64,000 nt of DNA from Crotophaga sulcirostris (lineage: Eukaryota > Chordata > Aves > Cuculiformes > Crotophagidae). Below are positions 13,201 through 28,200 of this stretch, in pieces. The translations under genes and the position numbers were made by a program. Each line of letters starts with the position of its first letter. Positions within the stretch are counted from its first letter, which is position 1. The notes under the pieces are model-generated. The model ran no database searches. It was given only the letters and a program-made list of their open reading frames with translations, and was not told the DNA's origin. The stretch is from positions 1,104,781 to 1,168,780 of the forward strand of contig VYZB01000275.1 in the NCBI GenBank assembly GCA_013397455.1, read 5' to 3'.

Positions 13201-16200
13201 AAAGAAAAAGATACTGGCAAGAAAAAAAATCTAAAAGCACAGTCAATACACAGAGCTTGCTCTGGTACAAAGTAAAACTGGAAAAGCATCAAGACAAAAA
13301 ATCCCAAGCAAAGCACACATGACTGCCTCCCCTCTCCCTTCCACTGTTATGTCACTACAGCACACTTCCAAGATCTTTAACATCCACTCACAGAGAGAGG
13401 GATAATTACGCATTTACATTGTATATCAGAAGCATCAAAACAAACCACCTGAAAGAGGCACAGCTACGCAGCCTCTGGATAACACCTAAAATTCCTGGTG
13501 AAACATTGCAGGTATCCTGGTTACCTATTTAACAGTTTTTATTCTCTCTTGTTAATCAATAACTGCAGCAGTATTTACATTTTTCAAGCTTGCTGGAACA
13601 CAGAGTCAAGGATGACTACCCCCAGCAAATTACTACCACGTTATTAAGCATTTAGCCATTAACCCTCAGAGAAGAGGGGAAAGTCTCATTACTTCACACA
13701 CAAACTAAACTAAAAAAGGCCTTTGGCCGAACTGAGGGGGTGTGTTTGAATTGATGTGACTTCTGTATGGCATCTCTTTTAAGACAAATAGCAGAAAGTT
13801 CTACTCTGGTCTGAACAAGTACCTGCCTGCTGAGAGCTAATAATTTCATCTGTGTAAACTGAACATACCTGAGGGAAAATTAAAGTCCTAGAGTACATTG
13901 TTGTTATTCGCTCACAGAGCACAAAAGGATCCTTTATGGGGAAGAACACTAAGACTGGGTATTTCTAAATAGGTGAAATATAATAAGGAAAAGCCTTGAG
14001 TCAATTACTGTGAAATTGCAATCAGAGATTGAATTCATTCCCTCTCTCACAGGGGAGACAAAAATTCATGTTCAGAAGTGGAGAGATCGCAGTACCAGTG
14101 GCACCACCTACTGGTGCCTGCATTAAGGTCAATCTAACCAGTTTTTGTTTTCTCCAAAGGCATTTATCTTCTTGAGAAGGGGGGCAGATAGTAACTGAAA
14201 AACCCACAAAACCCAGAGTATTGCTTTCTATTCCTCCTCTTCTGCATTATGAAGCAAGATCTAGCATCACGGATGAGTCAGGTACTTAACACAGGCTTCA
14301 GAGAGTACCTGGAATATTAACTATCATAGTGAGAAAACACTACTTCTGAGCATTGTCATTTTGACCACATGCCTTGGATTGAAATGGAGTCAATTCTGGA
14401 TCTCTGGATGACATGGACTGCACTTCAGTGAAATATCCAAGACCATACCTTTCATTTTTGCAGAATTTCAGGTTTTTTTAATAAACTAAGACTTTGCTCA
14501 ATTAAAGTCCTAATTGCAAACTCTCTAGAATGGGTGCATCCAGAATTCTATATCCAAAGAGTGAAAGGGGAATTTTGTACATTTATTAACAGGGATTCTA
14601 CCAAAAGACAGCTTAAAAAAAAAATGAAGCAACAGAGCAAGAACTCCTGCCTCCCAAGTATAATCATAATCCAGGTAAATGCAGTATATTCACAGGGCCT
14701 CAACGGGTACAAACTGCCACCCACGCAGCTCAGTGGGAACAGAATGATGCTGTGAAACTGCCATGCTGTCAGATAAGCATTTTTTGGTTTTGTTTCTTAG
14801 CCATGGCATTAACTCCTTATCTCAAGCACATCCCTGAATTTTAGCCTCAGATGAGAGGAGCCACTGAAAAACACTGATAAGTCAAGTTCAGTTGAACAAA
14901 AAGGACTTTGCTACTGAGTATTCTCAAAGCACTCGAAGAAGGCAGATACGTAGGAGGTTTACAACAGTTGAGTTAAAATGTTCAGTATTATTTAACACTT
15001 GAAAAGCAGTCAGTTTCTGAATTAAGAACAGTCAATGACAATGCTAAAAATTTCCACACGAAAAACGGATCTCTTGCTTAGTAAAGTTGCAACTTCATAG
15101 ATCACCATAGATGGAAATGGAAAAAAAAAAATCAGAAACCACAAAAGCCCCTATTTACTGTTCAGCATTTGTCTAGAATTGTTTAGAATTTAAGGCTTAA
15201 AAAGTGATTTTAAACTTCTCATACTGAAGTTGAAAAAATTCAATGTTGAAGTATGCAGTTAAACATAATTATGTGTATCTGTACAGGAAAATAATTCAGT
15301 TAGATGGTAAAGAATTACACCTAAATGCCCTAAAGCTGCAAGCACTATGGGTTAAATCACTCTACTGTCACTTACTGCAAATTACATAGCCCTGAATTAA
15401 AAGGCTAATATTTAGTTTTAAATCAATCCTCCAGTGCAAATCTGAAAGCCACCACTTGTATACTAGCATTGAAAAATTTTTTTAAAAGGCTTTCTGTTCT
15501 GTTGAGTTGGAGGTTCAAATCACAGCTGAAAATGTAAATGTGATCCATTCATAAGTATTCAGAGCAGTGCAATGATGTCTATTCTAACAGTAATCTACAG
15601 TTTGCTGAAGAAAAAAAAAATCTTTTTAGTCCAATTAAGTTTTCTGTCTTGAAGAATTCTGCATTTATCCCAATCTATCCGATCGAAGTGGGAGCAAAAA
15701 AGCTCCCTGGAAACACTGCATAATGAATTTGACTTTAGTGTCTGCATTACTTCTCAAATGCAAACCCAGTTTTGTACTTCCCTGGTAAAACTGTTGTGTC
15801 TGTGAATTTCCAAAAACTGATCTCTCAAGAGAAAAAACCAGAACTTATTCCATTACTGAAATACCTTATTATGGCTGCCAACGTAACAGCTAGACTTAAA
15901 CAACATTAGCTGATATACCTGGGAACCAAAGGCTTTTGGAAAATATACTGCTTTATCTACATCCTTGCGGACATTGTTTCTCTGAGTCTTTCACCAAAAA
16001 AAACCAAACAAACCACAAATTAAACAAAAATAATCTCCTTCAGAACAGAAACACAACAAGCTTCCTTCTCCCATGGAATCCTGGAGAACAGGATACCACA
16101 GACACTCCAGGAATTAGTAAAAACTAGTATGCAACACCCATAACAGAAGGCAGGCATCTTTATTGCACAGTGAAGAGACAGACAAAGCAAAAACATTGTT

Positions 16201-19200
16201 AATGTATCGTATAATACACAAAGCTTTGAAGTAGCATTTTTATATTATGTTCTAAGTGAATCTGTAGCATTTCATAGCAACCCTTAGTACTGTGTGCCAT
16301 ATACACACCTGGAGTTTTCCCACAAGGATTACAAATGTTGATTTCAAGACAGAAAGCACAACTCCGCCCTTACCAACTGCAGTAATAAAGATAATTTAAT
16401 TAGGATAGATTATCCTTTAAAATCATCTGTATCTATGAGCAACTCAGCTGGTATTTTCATTGCAACTGTTTGTGGTTCAGAACAAGAAGCTCAGTCGACA
16501 GTCTGTTTCTCCTGCTTAGTAGCCCAGAGACTGACATCACTCTTTCAGGCAAAAGAACAGGCAGATTCCTACACCCAAACTTAAGGTCTTACAACTGGAA
16601 GTTGGAGTATTCATTAGTCCAGTAGGTCCCAGGGCAGACAGCAAAAAAAGGTATGAAAAAAGGACTGTACATGGAATATAAGCATTTCCTGATATTAAGA
16701 ATAACTAACATTTATAATTAAAGATCCAACAGTGATCAGCTGAGCCATTTGCTTCAGTATTATTTCCAACTATTACAGAACAGAACTGTCAGGAAAACAG
16801 CAGCTTCTCGGGTTGATCACACCATCTATACTAGATTGAGTTCCTACAGAAAAAAAATTCTCTTTAAAAATTATTATTTAAAAACAAATCTGCTGTGGAT
16901 GTTATAAGACATGAGAAGAAGTTATTTTTGAAATCATGTTTTGACGCATTTCACGATTACTAACAGGTTGATAAATAGAAACTGTGTTTTCTCTACATCA
17001 TAAACCTGGGCTGCCCACCAGCTTGTTATGTCTAACACAGCATATTCAACTGCTATCTCCTCTGTCAGTAATCATATTTCAGGCACAATCAGACCTCTAT
17101 CAAAGTCTCTAAAGACTGAGGTGTCAAAGTAAGTTTTAGAGAAAAGAATACATAAGAGAATGAAAGATTATGTGTGCTTCTAATTGCAAAACTAGGATCA
17201 ACAAAGAGTCAGGTGAGTGCACACAGTCAAGCAAACCATTGTTTATAGGCAGCAGGTTATTAGCATAGCAGATGCTTATTACCGATGGGATGTAGAAATA
17301 GTTTAGAATTAAGGTTGAAAACACAGCCCAAGAAGTGATTAGAACTAAGAAAAACAAGACACCAAGGTCTGTTTATTCAAAGTAGGAGCCTACAGAAGCC
17401 TTCAGACAAAACGGACACTCAAACCATGTTTTTCCCCCCAGTGCTAAAAGAGAATGGAAGCAAAAGGGTGTGAACTCTTTAACAGGAATTCCAAGATGAT
17501 GATGAAACTTTTGAAACCAAAATCAGCATCAAAACAAACTCTCAGGAGAAACAGGGCAAGGTGAAGCAAGAAAAGTGACTCCTTTGTATTTGCACCTATT
17601 TATGTTGCACCTACTCAAGGTATAAGTTTACCAGACAGCAACGTATTACTCTCCCAATTAATTTAAATATTTTAGTATTTGCAATTATTTTGGTAAGCAA
17701 GGCTCTTCCTGTAAGAGCAGGGACCTCGCTTACACAGAGACAAGGAGAAATGGCAAAACTCTACATGGACCGAGAGGCCAGGCTCAAACTCTTAACACTT
17801 GCTTTCTCTAAACTCCAGTTCTGTTCCAGAAGACAAAAGGCTGTCATAATTGCTGTGTACTATATCAGAATTAACATACTACAAGAAATTCTCCTTCCTG
17901 AACTACATTGTGCTCTAACTATTCACAGGTTCTTATATAAAAAAAAAGTGCAAGTTCTCCTGAATGAAATATATCTGTTTTTTGGACAGAAGGTCGGTTT
18001 TGCTGTTTTCATAGTCAAAAAAGTCATGTAAAGATCCACAATAAACACACAACTACCAGAAAAGAGAAACTAATTACTAAAAAAAATTACACTGCTACGG
18101 CAAAATATTGTGGTGAATTTCTTGATTATTAATCCTAAACATTTCTTTGGTGCTCTAGCATAAATCACTCCAGAAACGCACACTAGGAATAAAAAAACGC
18201 AACTTGGAATATGCAGTGGTCTTCAGTAGTTTAAACAGTTAAAAAAATAGATGCATATGATAAATTAAACAACCAAAGGTTGAATCCAGTGTGTTTCCCT
18301 TCAGTTCTTACCTTTGTCTAGGAACAATGAAAAGTGCTCGTACTAGTTTTCTTCTGTTGGCTTTTGTATTCATATTCATGCAAAAATCCATTGCTGCCTG
18401 TAAAAAGAAAAGTCAATACAAGGCACCTTTAATGCAGCATTTTTTGAAGCAATACAGCATGCCTTTCAAAAGCATCTTTTACAGATCTATTCCTGTTACA
18501 TGCAGCTGCTTTAAAACACAACCATAAAGAAAAATCTTTTTTGCTGGTTAGAAAACATTTCCAGCTACAGGAATACAGACCGATTCTTCGGATCAATACA
18601 AGGAAGAAAGCAGCTTAAGGTAGATGGGGAGTAATTTGTCAGGGAGTGATAGGAAAAAAGCCAAGTCTACTTCCAAAACAAAGTAATGTATCAGAAAATG
18701 GGCAGATGAAACCAATATCCCATGGTATTTGGTCAATGTCTGGCTAAGTGAGAAAAAGAAAATATTTCCTCCAGGTTAAAAATTAGAACAGCTACTGCTA
18801 GACTCCAAAGCTTCAAATCTTTATTTTCAATCAATTTGATCTAGATTTACAGCATTTAAGAGTGGAAAAAATGAAAACTAGGACTGTACCTTGTCTATGA
18901 GGTCTCTGTTGACACAATTTGGAAGCTGCTGAAGAAAAGCATCTACTATAAGTTTTAAATGAGATCCAGTACTGGCTTCTTCATCCTCTTGTTCTAAGAG
19001 AGTGAAATAGACAAGCAGCAAACATCTTTAAGCTATAAAATACACTTATTTACTAACACATGCCCCAAACACAGCGCATATTTAACAACTAAGCGTTACA
19101 AATCCATCCAAAGATCAAAAAATAAGATAAAGATGAATACAAAATTTCATTTTAACGTAAAAAAAAACCCCTCCACTGATTGTCTGTGCTAACACAAGTC

Positions 19201-22200
19201 AAAAGCATCACCTTTAAAAGTAGTCCTTCTATTAAGGAAGTTTCCTACCTCCTAATTTAAACCACCAGGAGCAAGAGCAAATACATATACCTAGGAAAAG
19301 TATGCTAATTTCTTTAGGTGAAAAAAGGAGCACTACAAGAAGATGCAAACTTGGGGGGAAATAATATGGGGAAAAATCCCCAGAACATCTTAATGCAATT
19401 GTGTGCTCTACTTTATGTATGTTTACCCTGCAGGAGAAACAGAAATTTTGATCAAAAATGTCCACTTAGGCCATTCTTTCAGCCCCTATACTGACATCTT
19501 TTCACTTGAGGAAGTAAAAGTTAGAGGTCAACTTAATTCCTTCGTCTGTACAAAAAACAGAGTACAGAACCACAGAGCAACAACGATGAGGGTTGATCGA
19601 CAGCTTGTTTTTCAAGCAAATGCTTCTGTGTGATATGCAACACGGGGAACAGTGACAGTGACATGTATCTGCTAATTGAGTCAGTAACACAACTCAAGTT
19701 ACGGACTGCAGTACAACTCTACCACTGAAATTCAGATTTTCTGACATCAACTATGAAGTTACCACCAGATCAATTCACAAACGCAACACAAGAACACTGC
19801 TACCTAAAAAAGGAATATCATGATGTCTGATTTCATTTCAGTTTGAGGATGTCCAAGCATGGGGGAAAATGTGATCGAGAGCAGCCCTGTGAAGAAGGAC
19901 TTGGTGCTGACTGAAGCTCGACACGAGCTGGCAATGTGTCCTCACAGCCCAGAAGGCCAAACGTGTCCTGGGCTGCATCAAAAGAAGTGTGACCAGCAGG
20001 GTGAGGGACAGGATTCTCCCCCTCTACTCTGCTCTTGTGAGATTCCACATCGAGTATTATGTACAGTTCTGGAATCCCCAACGTAAGGATATGGAATGTT
20101 GGAACAACTCCAGAGGAGGGCTATAAAGACAATCAGAGGGCTGGAGCACCTCTGCTATGAGGACAGGCTGAGAGTTGAGGTTGTTCAGCCTAGAGAAGAG
20201 AAGGCTCCAGGGAGACCTTAGAGTAGCCTTCCAGTGTCTGAGGAGGCCTACAAGAAAGCTGAGGAGGGGCTCTTTATCAGGAAGTACAGTGACATAATGA
20301 GGGGGGATGGCTATAAATTGGAAGGGGGAAGATTCAGATTAGACATTAGGAAGAAATCCTTCATGACGAGGGTGGCGAGAGGAGTTGCCCAGGAAAGTTG
20401 TGGATGCCCCCTCCCTGGAGGTGTTCAAGGCCAGGTTGGATGGGGTCTTGAGCAGCCTGGTCTTAGTGGGAGGTATCCTCACCCATGGCAGGGGGAGGTG
20501 GAACTGGATGATCTTTAAAGTCCCTTCCAACCCAAACCATTCTATGATTCCATGATCTGAAAGCAGAACAGATACAGACAGACTTCAAAAAAGTGAATAT
20601 GGTGGTGGTGAAATTGCACCCAGATAAACTCTAAAATACCCAAAGCTTGGTAAAGTCACTTTGTCTTCATAGGCTACACCATAAGGTAAACTAGCATAAG
20701 AGATTGAAGTTCTGTTTTCAAGTTACTGAAAGGCAAAGAGAAAACAAAGATGCTACGCTGTAGGATGTTTTTTCTTGTGTTTTTCAGGGGGAGGGGGTGA
20801 GCTCAGGTAAAGAAACACCAAGCATTGTTCCAAGGAGCACCACCAGCCACTTCATCTTGAAGATGCCAGAGATTAAAGCAGATGACATGGTCTCATCTCT
20901 CGCACAGGCAGCTAGAAGTTGGAAGAAAACGAGAGAAGGGTTCCTTAAGAAAGGAGAGAAAACATAAGGAAGATGTTCCAGATGTTCAGATAAAAGAGGA
21001 CCATGAAGTTTTAAATGTTTAATGGAACCCTGACTCTCTCATCACCCATGTACTTGGGGTTAGAGTTCACTAGGATGCATGGAACGGCTCAAACCAGACA
21101 GTTTTTACTACTAAATGTTGTTTTAATGCATTTTTCCATTTAGATATTTACAGTCACACCTTCCCATCTCCTTCCAATGCTCTTTTTCTTCATCATTTTC
21201 CCTTACAGCAATTAGTTGTATCACCTCAGTCTTCTATTCAAACTGACTCAATGGTCTTGAAATAAATTTAATAAGCAAGCCTTTGACAATTCAGTCACTT
21301 TTCAGACAATCTTTCAAAAGGCCTTGCTATCACACCCAGTTTCAACAGTTTCCAAGTGTATCTCTTCTTTCAGTGGTCCCCTCTCCTTCGCTGGAGAGCT
21401 ACAGATATTCTCATGTTGTATTTCCAGGTATTTCTTTCTCATCACAGTATGTGGATCCCTTCCAAATGGAAAGGCTCTTCTGTAGTACCTGAAGCACCTT
21501 TGGGACTTAAGACAGAAAACTAAGAATTTTAAAATGACAGCAAATTAAACTGTCAGGGCTTCCTTCTTTAAAGCAAGCAACAATTCTAAGTATGTAGTTC
21601 ATGCAAAAAAATAGTTCATTTCTTGCTTTTCATTTTGAACATCTTCAGTTCCAGTCTTTCATCATCACCATATTTTAGAACTGCATTATCTTTTTAAAAA
21701 ATTTACTACAAGCAGTAATGCATAATAATTATGGTTGGACTGTTTATAATAGTCTATCTGGGTGCAAAACAAATCAAGGATCATTGTAAAGACCCAAAGG
21801 AAAATTATTTTGGTTTTCAACACCTTTATATCTAACCAGAAATGCACGCAAGCCTGCAATTTTTAGGGAGCAAAATTGAGAAAGCATAAGAAGATACTAC
21901 GGACTTACTGAAGTCATTCTTCAATGCTTGGTGCCAAATCAACCTTATAGTAGAAGGTGTCCATACCCGTGGCAGGGGGGTTGGAACTGGATGACCTTTA
22001 AGGTCCCTTCCAGCTCCAACCATTCTATGATTTTATGAAACAATCATCTACTTCAGCACGAACAGTTATTTCCCTTCCCCTCTTCCTACACACCTACTTT
22101 CTGAGAAAGCCCTGGCGCCCTTATTGTCAACATCTTTAATTTTGACAAAACTATAACCTTACAGGGGGCGCTCTCCTAGAAACTCAACTCTGTCTGAAAG

Positions 22201-25200
22201 CTTCAGTCTTTTTTTTATCCCATCCAGACAGTAGAAACAATAGAAGTGCTTTTGTAATGCTAGTGATTATTCCTCTGAGATGAGCTTCTGCAGTGAATTT
22301 GATCATGCAGGAGCCCTAATGCTCAGGTGGTACAAGCCAATACTGTGAGCACATTGTTTGCTGGATCCCCCTTCTCTGCACAACACTTCAGCATAAGCAT
22401 AATGTTAAACATCTTGTGGAATCAAAACCTCACTGAGGAGTGTGTTCAGAAGCTAGTTTCACAAGCCATCCGAATCCAAAAAGTATTACTTAATGAGTAT
22501 TTTTAGATCTTTAAGTTCCTGCTCTTCCAATAGGAACTTCACTAGCTCTCTGCACACTGTAGCAAAATTAACAAGATTTACTTAATACTCATTACTACAC
22601 ACCATCCCTGCTGCTGACCCACCTTACAAAAGCTGGCACTAGATATACATAAACATCAGACTTCTCCTGCTCCCAATACCTTTGATGGCTTCCACCTTGG
22701 CCATTCCTTACTTAAGGTCTTTGTCTCCATTCACACAGCTTATTTTTTAATATTTTATCTTCTCTTTTAAAAACAACCTCAAAACTCACTTCTTTCAGCA
22801 TGTTTTCCATCACTATTTTCAGCTCCAGTGCTATTTGCTCTCTCTCTCTTCCCTGAGCACATTGAAAATAAGAAAGTTAAGATTCACTCAAAGTTACCAC
22901 AATAGAGAAACAAAATAAATTAACTGAATTCCTGGTAAACAAACCTCTTAAACTGCATCAACTTCCCTTGCACATGTCATATCCTAAACTTAGCTGACTA
23001 TAGACTTTAACCCTTAGGAAAAAAAAGGGCAGAAATAAGTTCTGTCAGCTGAGAGATACTGGCACTCTGAGGAGCTGTTCGAGCTACTTAACACACAAAC
23101 CCACAGATCAGCTTGGTTAGAAGAACCTACACACTGAACACCAAAATATAGTCTGTGCCAGGACCTGAACTTCTTTGCTTTGATGTGAACTCTATAGCTT
23201 GAATTTTTTACTTTAACTTGTTAGCTTTTAAAGCCCAATGCAGTTTCAAGCAAATTCATTAGATCAGGTCAGATTTTTACTTTCAAGCCACAGAATCTCC
23301 AATCAGTGAATTCCAGATGTGATTTTTTTTCACTCTACATTACAGTATCACAGTATTACAGAATTACAAGGTTGGAAAGGACCTTTGAGATCATCGAGTC
23401 CAACCTACAACCCAACACTAACACCAATCCATCATCTAAACCATGGCACTGAGTGCCTCATCCTATCTCCTCTTAAAGAGATTCTAGACATAGAACCAGC
23501 TTCCTGGTTATGGAATGAAAGAAAAGAATCTGCCTTCATCCTTGGAAATCCAAAGACGCTAAATCGATGTGTGTTACAAACTGGGCTCAAACAAAACACT
23601 TCACTTTCTCCTCTATGAATTTGGCTCTTAACACCCGATGTTGCTTTCCCCACTATTCAGAACCACTGAAAGAAAACCTTGTAATTCATAAGAAAGATTC
23701 TCAAATAACATTTTGCTGCTGTTTCCCCTACTAAAACTAACAGCTTGATTTTCACAGGTGCCATTTGTATCCCTTTATATGTAATTAGAGGTTAGAATTC
23801 TTAAAACTCTGCTATGTAAAGCTGTAACATCAAAAGTCTTTAACAATTAACAAGGCAAAATGGCAGAGGTGAATCTTAGATTTCAGGACAAGTTAAAAAC
23901 AGAAAACATTGTTAGTACCCTAAGCACACCTGATGAGAAAATCACTTGCACACTAAAGTCTACATACTTCTTTCTAGTCACTCTTCAGACAATTGCATTC
24001 ATATTTTGACTATTTTTAAAAGCTATATAAAGGAATCAGTATCCTTCACCACCTAAATCTCCATGTAATATTTTGCTTGTACCTGAATTAAAGTTTCATT
24101 AAAAAAATTAACAAACACAGTCCTCCCTGAAGCCACTCCACCCACTGAATAAAAATTGAGCTCAAAAAACACCAATCAGGAAACAACAAAGAATTCCTAA
24201 ACCAAATTCTTTTTACCTTGCTCATCAAGAAGCTTTTTTGTAAGATCTTCTGCCTCATCTCCACAGTCTAACTCCAGGGGATCATCATTAATGTCAAGGT
24301 TCTCCAGCTCCAACTCCAAATCCTCATTCCCAGGTGATTCCTTGTTGTCTTTGGCATCTTTAGAATCTATTCAAAGGGTAAGCAGAAATATTAAACTATT
24401 AAATACAGTCACATGACTAGAATACAGGAAGACTAATGTTGCTAAATCTATACCTCTGTCTTAGTCTTGTTAAAAGGAAAACGTGAAGAGTATCTACTTC
24501 TTTAGACTACACTGTCTGGTCCGTTAGGTCTTCATGGTTTTATATTCTTCACATAGCTTTACACATATGCCTGAAATCTGCAAACATTTACCCACATTGG
24601 GGTCTGTAAAGGACTGCCAACAGTTTAGTGTTTTGCTTTCTTCTGAATTATACCTGGTACATCTTCACTGCTTGACATGCATACATTCCAATGGAACGAG
24701 ATAGTCAGAAATGTGGTATTTTAAGTCCAAAAGCGCTTCAAACAGATTGCCAGGCCATCATATGGGAAGTGCAAGCAAAATAAACCTTGCATATTGGAAA
24801 GGTCAGATAGAAAAACAGTATCCTACTCATACTGGGTAATCTGCAATTATTTTAAAACTTTATCAGTATTAAAACACATTTACTTTTTTCCTTCCTTAAA
24901 TACCATACCCAGATATATCCCACATAGTTTCTTCCCTAAAAATTCATCCGAACTGGTGCACTGTCCTGATCACCACAAAGTATTTCATTCACAACTAATT
25001 ACATCCAGCAGATTTTCCTTGGGCAAGACATGTTAAAAAAAATACTTATTTAAGACTCTACCTCTTGATTCATCTTTGCTGGAATCTTTGTTCTGAGAAC
25101 ATTTTTCATTATCTTTAAACAAAATTGCTGGCACAAAAGCCTTTAAGTCGATGAGATTCTCATAGAAGTTTCTAGCATCTTCATCTTCCCAGATACCTCC

Positions 25201-28200
25201 CTCCAGGTCATATTCTCCAGGCTTTCCTGGCGTGAAAATATCGATACCAGGTCCATGTTCTGCAAGAACAGCAAAACCATAAAGGTATTTACACAAATTT
25301 CTACTCTGCTAAAGAAGGCACATTCAAAGATTAAAAAAATACATATAAAAACATGTTAACCTATTTACTACTACCACTGTTTTGACTTAAATATTGCAAT
25401 GTATATTTTAAAGTGCTTTTAACAACCCAGCCTTAATTTTAGATACATCAATAAGTTATCTGAAAATTGTAAATTTGACACTGATAGAAAACACAGACAT
25501 TGTCACAGTGAACATCAGATCAAATAAAACCAAGCAGCACATTACATGGTATTCGAAAGGAAAGCTGTAACAACCACATTGGCACAGAAAGTAATTGCTT
25601 TGAGAATGATGAACTATACCTCATTGTAATTTAAAAACAGAAGTTTAAAAAGAATGATTTTAGGGGTGTTTAAGAAACACAGCTTTCTTAAGCTCAGCAT
25701 CACTTTAGACAAAAGGTAGATTCATGATTTCAACAACATCTCTAAACCTAAAATTTGAGATTCGTCAAGGCATTGAATAGCTCTGCCAGTTAAAGGCAGT
25801 AGTTCTCAGGAGGAGAGTGAGCCACCCACTAACTTACCTGGCTCCTGCTCATAACATCATGACCCAAAAAAGACTTCAAATTCATTTTTAACAATATCAG
25901 ACTTTAAAACTGCAGTGTATACAGTTCGTTAAACTGAAAGGCTTAGGTTAAAAACACTTTTAATTTTAAATTTATTTCTGTATTCCCAAATCTAAAGAGG
26001 TATTACTTAAGTTACTGTAACCACATAGCATATACAATAGATCCAGTTACACGTTAGGTTTAGTTACTTCAGTAAAAACTACGTATTATTAATTCTTTGA
26101 TATCCTTAAGGGGGAAAACAAATAAAAAGAAACCAATGGGAAGAGGGTTCCCACCACATCCAAGCCAAGTCCTGCTGTTAACTTGCTTTAGAAGGTGGCC
26201 TACCCTCAGGTGTTGGTTTCTCTTGGGGAAGGTCAGGCATGTTTTCATCCAAAAGATCAGCTAGAGATTGAGAATTTGCCAACAGCTTCTGGTATGACAT
26301 TGCAAACTCCTCATACTGCTTGTGTCGATCTTCACTCAGCTCTCCTTTGGAGTGAAGAATGCGCCTACAAAAATCAAAGTTACAGTAAGATGACTTTTTT
26401 TCTCAAAATATATTTGAGCTATGCTGAACCTCTACCAAATTCTCCAAGAAAACTAATATTCCCTCTTTGAGGGAAGTGTGAGAATTCTAGTTTAGACCAC
26501 AATAGCAAAAATTTGAGCAACACTATTTTTTCCACAACAAGCACACTGAATTACTGACTTCAATATCATTGAGGGTAGTACAGACACAGAAGCTCTAAAT
26601 TCAACATTCAATTCAACTTATCTTTTGCCATGATGATCCTGTAACAGTCCTGCAGTATGAATAGATTTTTGCAGTAAATTAAAGCATTCAACTCATATGA
26701 AAGCTGGATAGAACTTGCTTTGCATCTGTAGCAATACGTTTCCATGTTGTTCAAATGATTAAATGGGTAATCATCACCAGGAGGCTCAAAAGAAGTTGCA
26801 CGTTAGGACTAGCACATTAATCTTCCAAGTTATTTCAAGGCTGCAAGTTCAAACTGAGTGATGAGATTTGTTTGTCCACTTGTTCTTTGTTTTCTTTTAT
26901 GAAACTGTCCATACATAATTTAAATTCTCATTTTAAAAATCAAAATCCATTGTCAAAAGCAATTTGCATTTGAAGGAATGTCATCACTGCTTACACCTGC
27001 CCAGAAAAGCAGTTTCAAGTCTACACGCAGATCAGTTCAACTTAATTTTCTTACGAAATTATAATTAAGGCCACCTTGTTTTTTAGACAAAAACCAAAGA
27101 ATTTTCATTAGTTTGAAACAGATATACAGAAAAAGTAATCTCTGCTAGTACAAAGAAGACTGATGAAAGACTGTCATCCGTGATTTGGGGTTAACTAAGA
27201 ACAAGCTGTTTGCTCATTAGCAACGTTCTAGTTTGTTCTCAACTAGGGCTCCCAAGAAGTGCATTTTCCCATCACTCTGCATGAACAGTCCTTACACTAA
27301 CAAGGCACAGTCAGTTGTTTACTGGTAAGGTACACTTTGGGCCAGCTGAGCTAGTACAGCAAAGGTACAAATGGACTCATATTAAACATGGGCTTTCAAA
27401 GAGAAGCCGACAAAACGAGCTTTCCTAGGAGGTGTCCAATTAGAGTAGCTTGAATAATGCTAGTAACAATGGCCTAACTAGCTGTAACCACTGACAATTC
27501 ACCCTGCACTGAGGTGAAAGCATCAGAAGATAAATTCAAAATAAGTTGCGAGTGCCATAATTTCTAATGTAGGTTGCATCACTACGTGATCTTTAGGCAC
27601 TAAGTATACAATCACATTCTTGCCAAAAGACCCAAATATTTTAAGGAATAAAACTTCTGAAACAGTTTAAACAATTCAAGTTGTCAGATAACTATCTTGG
27701 CTTTTTTCAGTTCCAGGTTCATTGTAAAATGGGTCACCTTTGTACATGGCACATTCACAAGGTGAGCTACAAAATCTCTGTCTGCTCAGAACCAGAAGCT
27801 GACACAGTTGTCTTGCTAGAGAGCAATAAGCAGTAACAGTGGCAAAAGCTCTATTACTTGTTCCTCTTACAAAAACACACCTATATAAGATGTATTACCC
27901 GCTCCTGCAAAGTAGAACAAGAAATATTAACAAATAACCACTGACAACTTCTAAAGTGCAGTAGTTCAGTTTGAATACAGGAAACACACAAAGTGCCAAT
28001 TAATAGCCTTTCCAAGGAGACAGCAATCCAACAGGTACACAATTTAAGTTTAAAATATCCGAGCAGCCTCATAAACACGAGCACTGAAGCTCTGTGCTAT
28101 TATTAAAAAGCAAAAAATCTAAGTGCTGTAACAACAGTACAGGTGTTTCAGTTCCCAGTTTCAGTTCCCAAAAGACAAGTGTTGACAAATTCAAGCAAGC

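Larger units (their letters stand above)
11705..18311 (-). other. UPF2 intron 8
   Basis: 6.6 kb intron, the largest in the window. It holds one CR1 copy (12,521-12,975) and a CTCF-like motif (14,101-14,115). The rest is unrecognised; short open frames in it have no family resemblance. Confidence 0.75.
18994..24216 (-). other. UPF2 intron 6
   Basis: 5.2 kb intron with three CR1 copies (19,860-20,556; 21,953-22,038; 23,340-23,478) and a CTCF-like core near 22,164. The rest is unrecognised. Confidence 0.75.

Noticed and set aside
17690..18031. 113-codon plus-strand frame in UPF2 intron 8
   Set aside because: No recognisable motif or composition signal; chance open frame.
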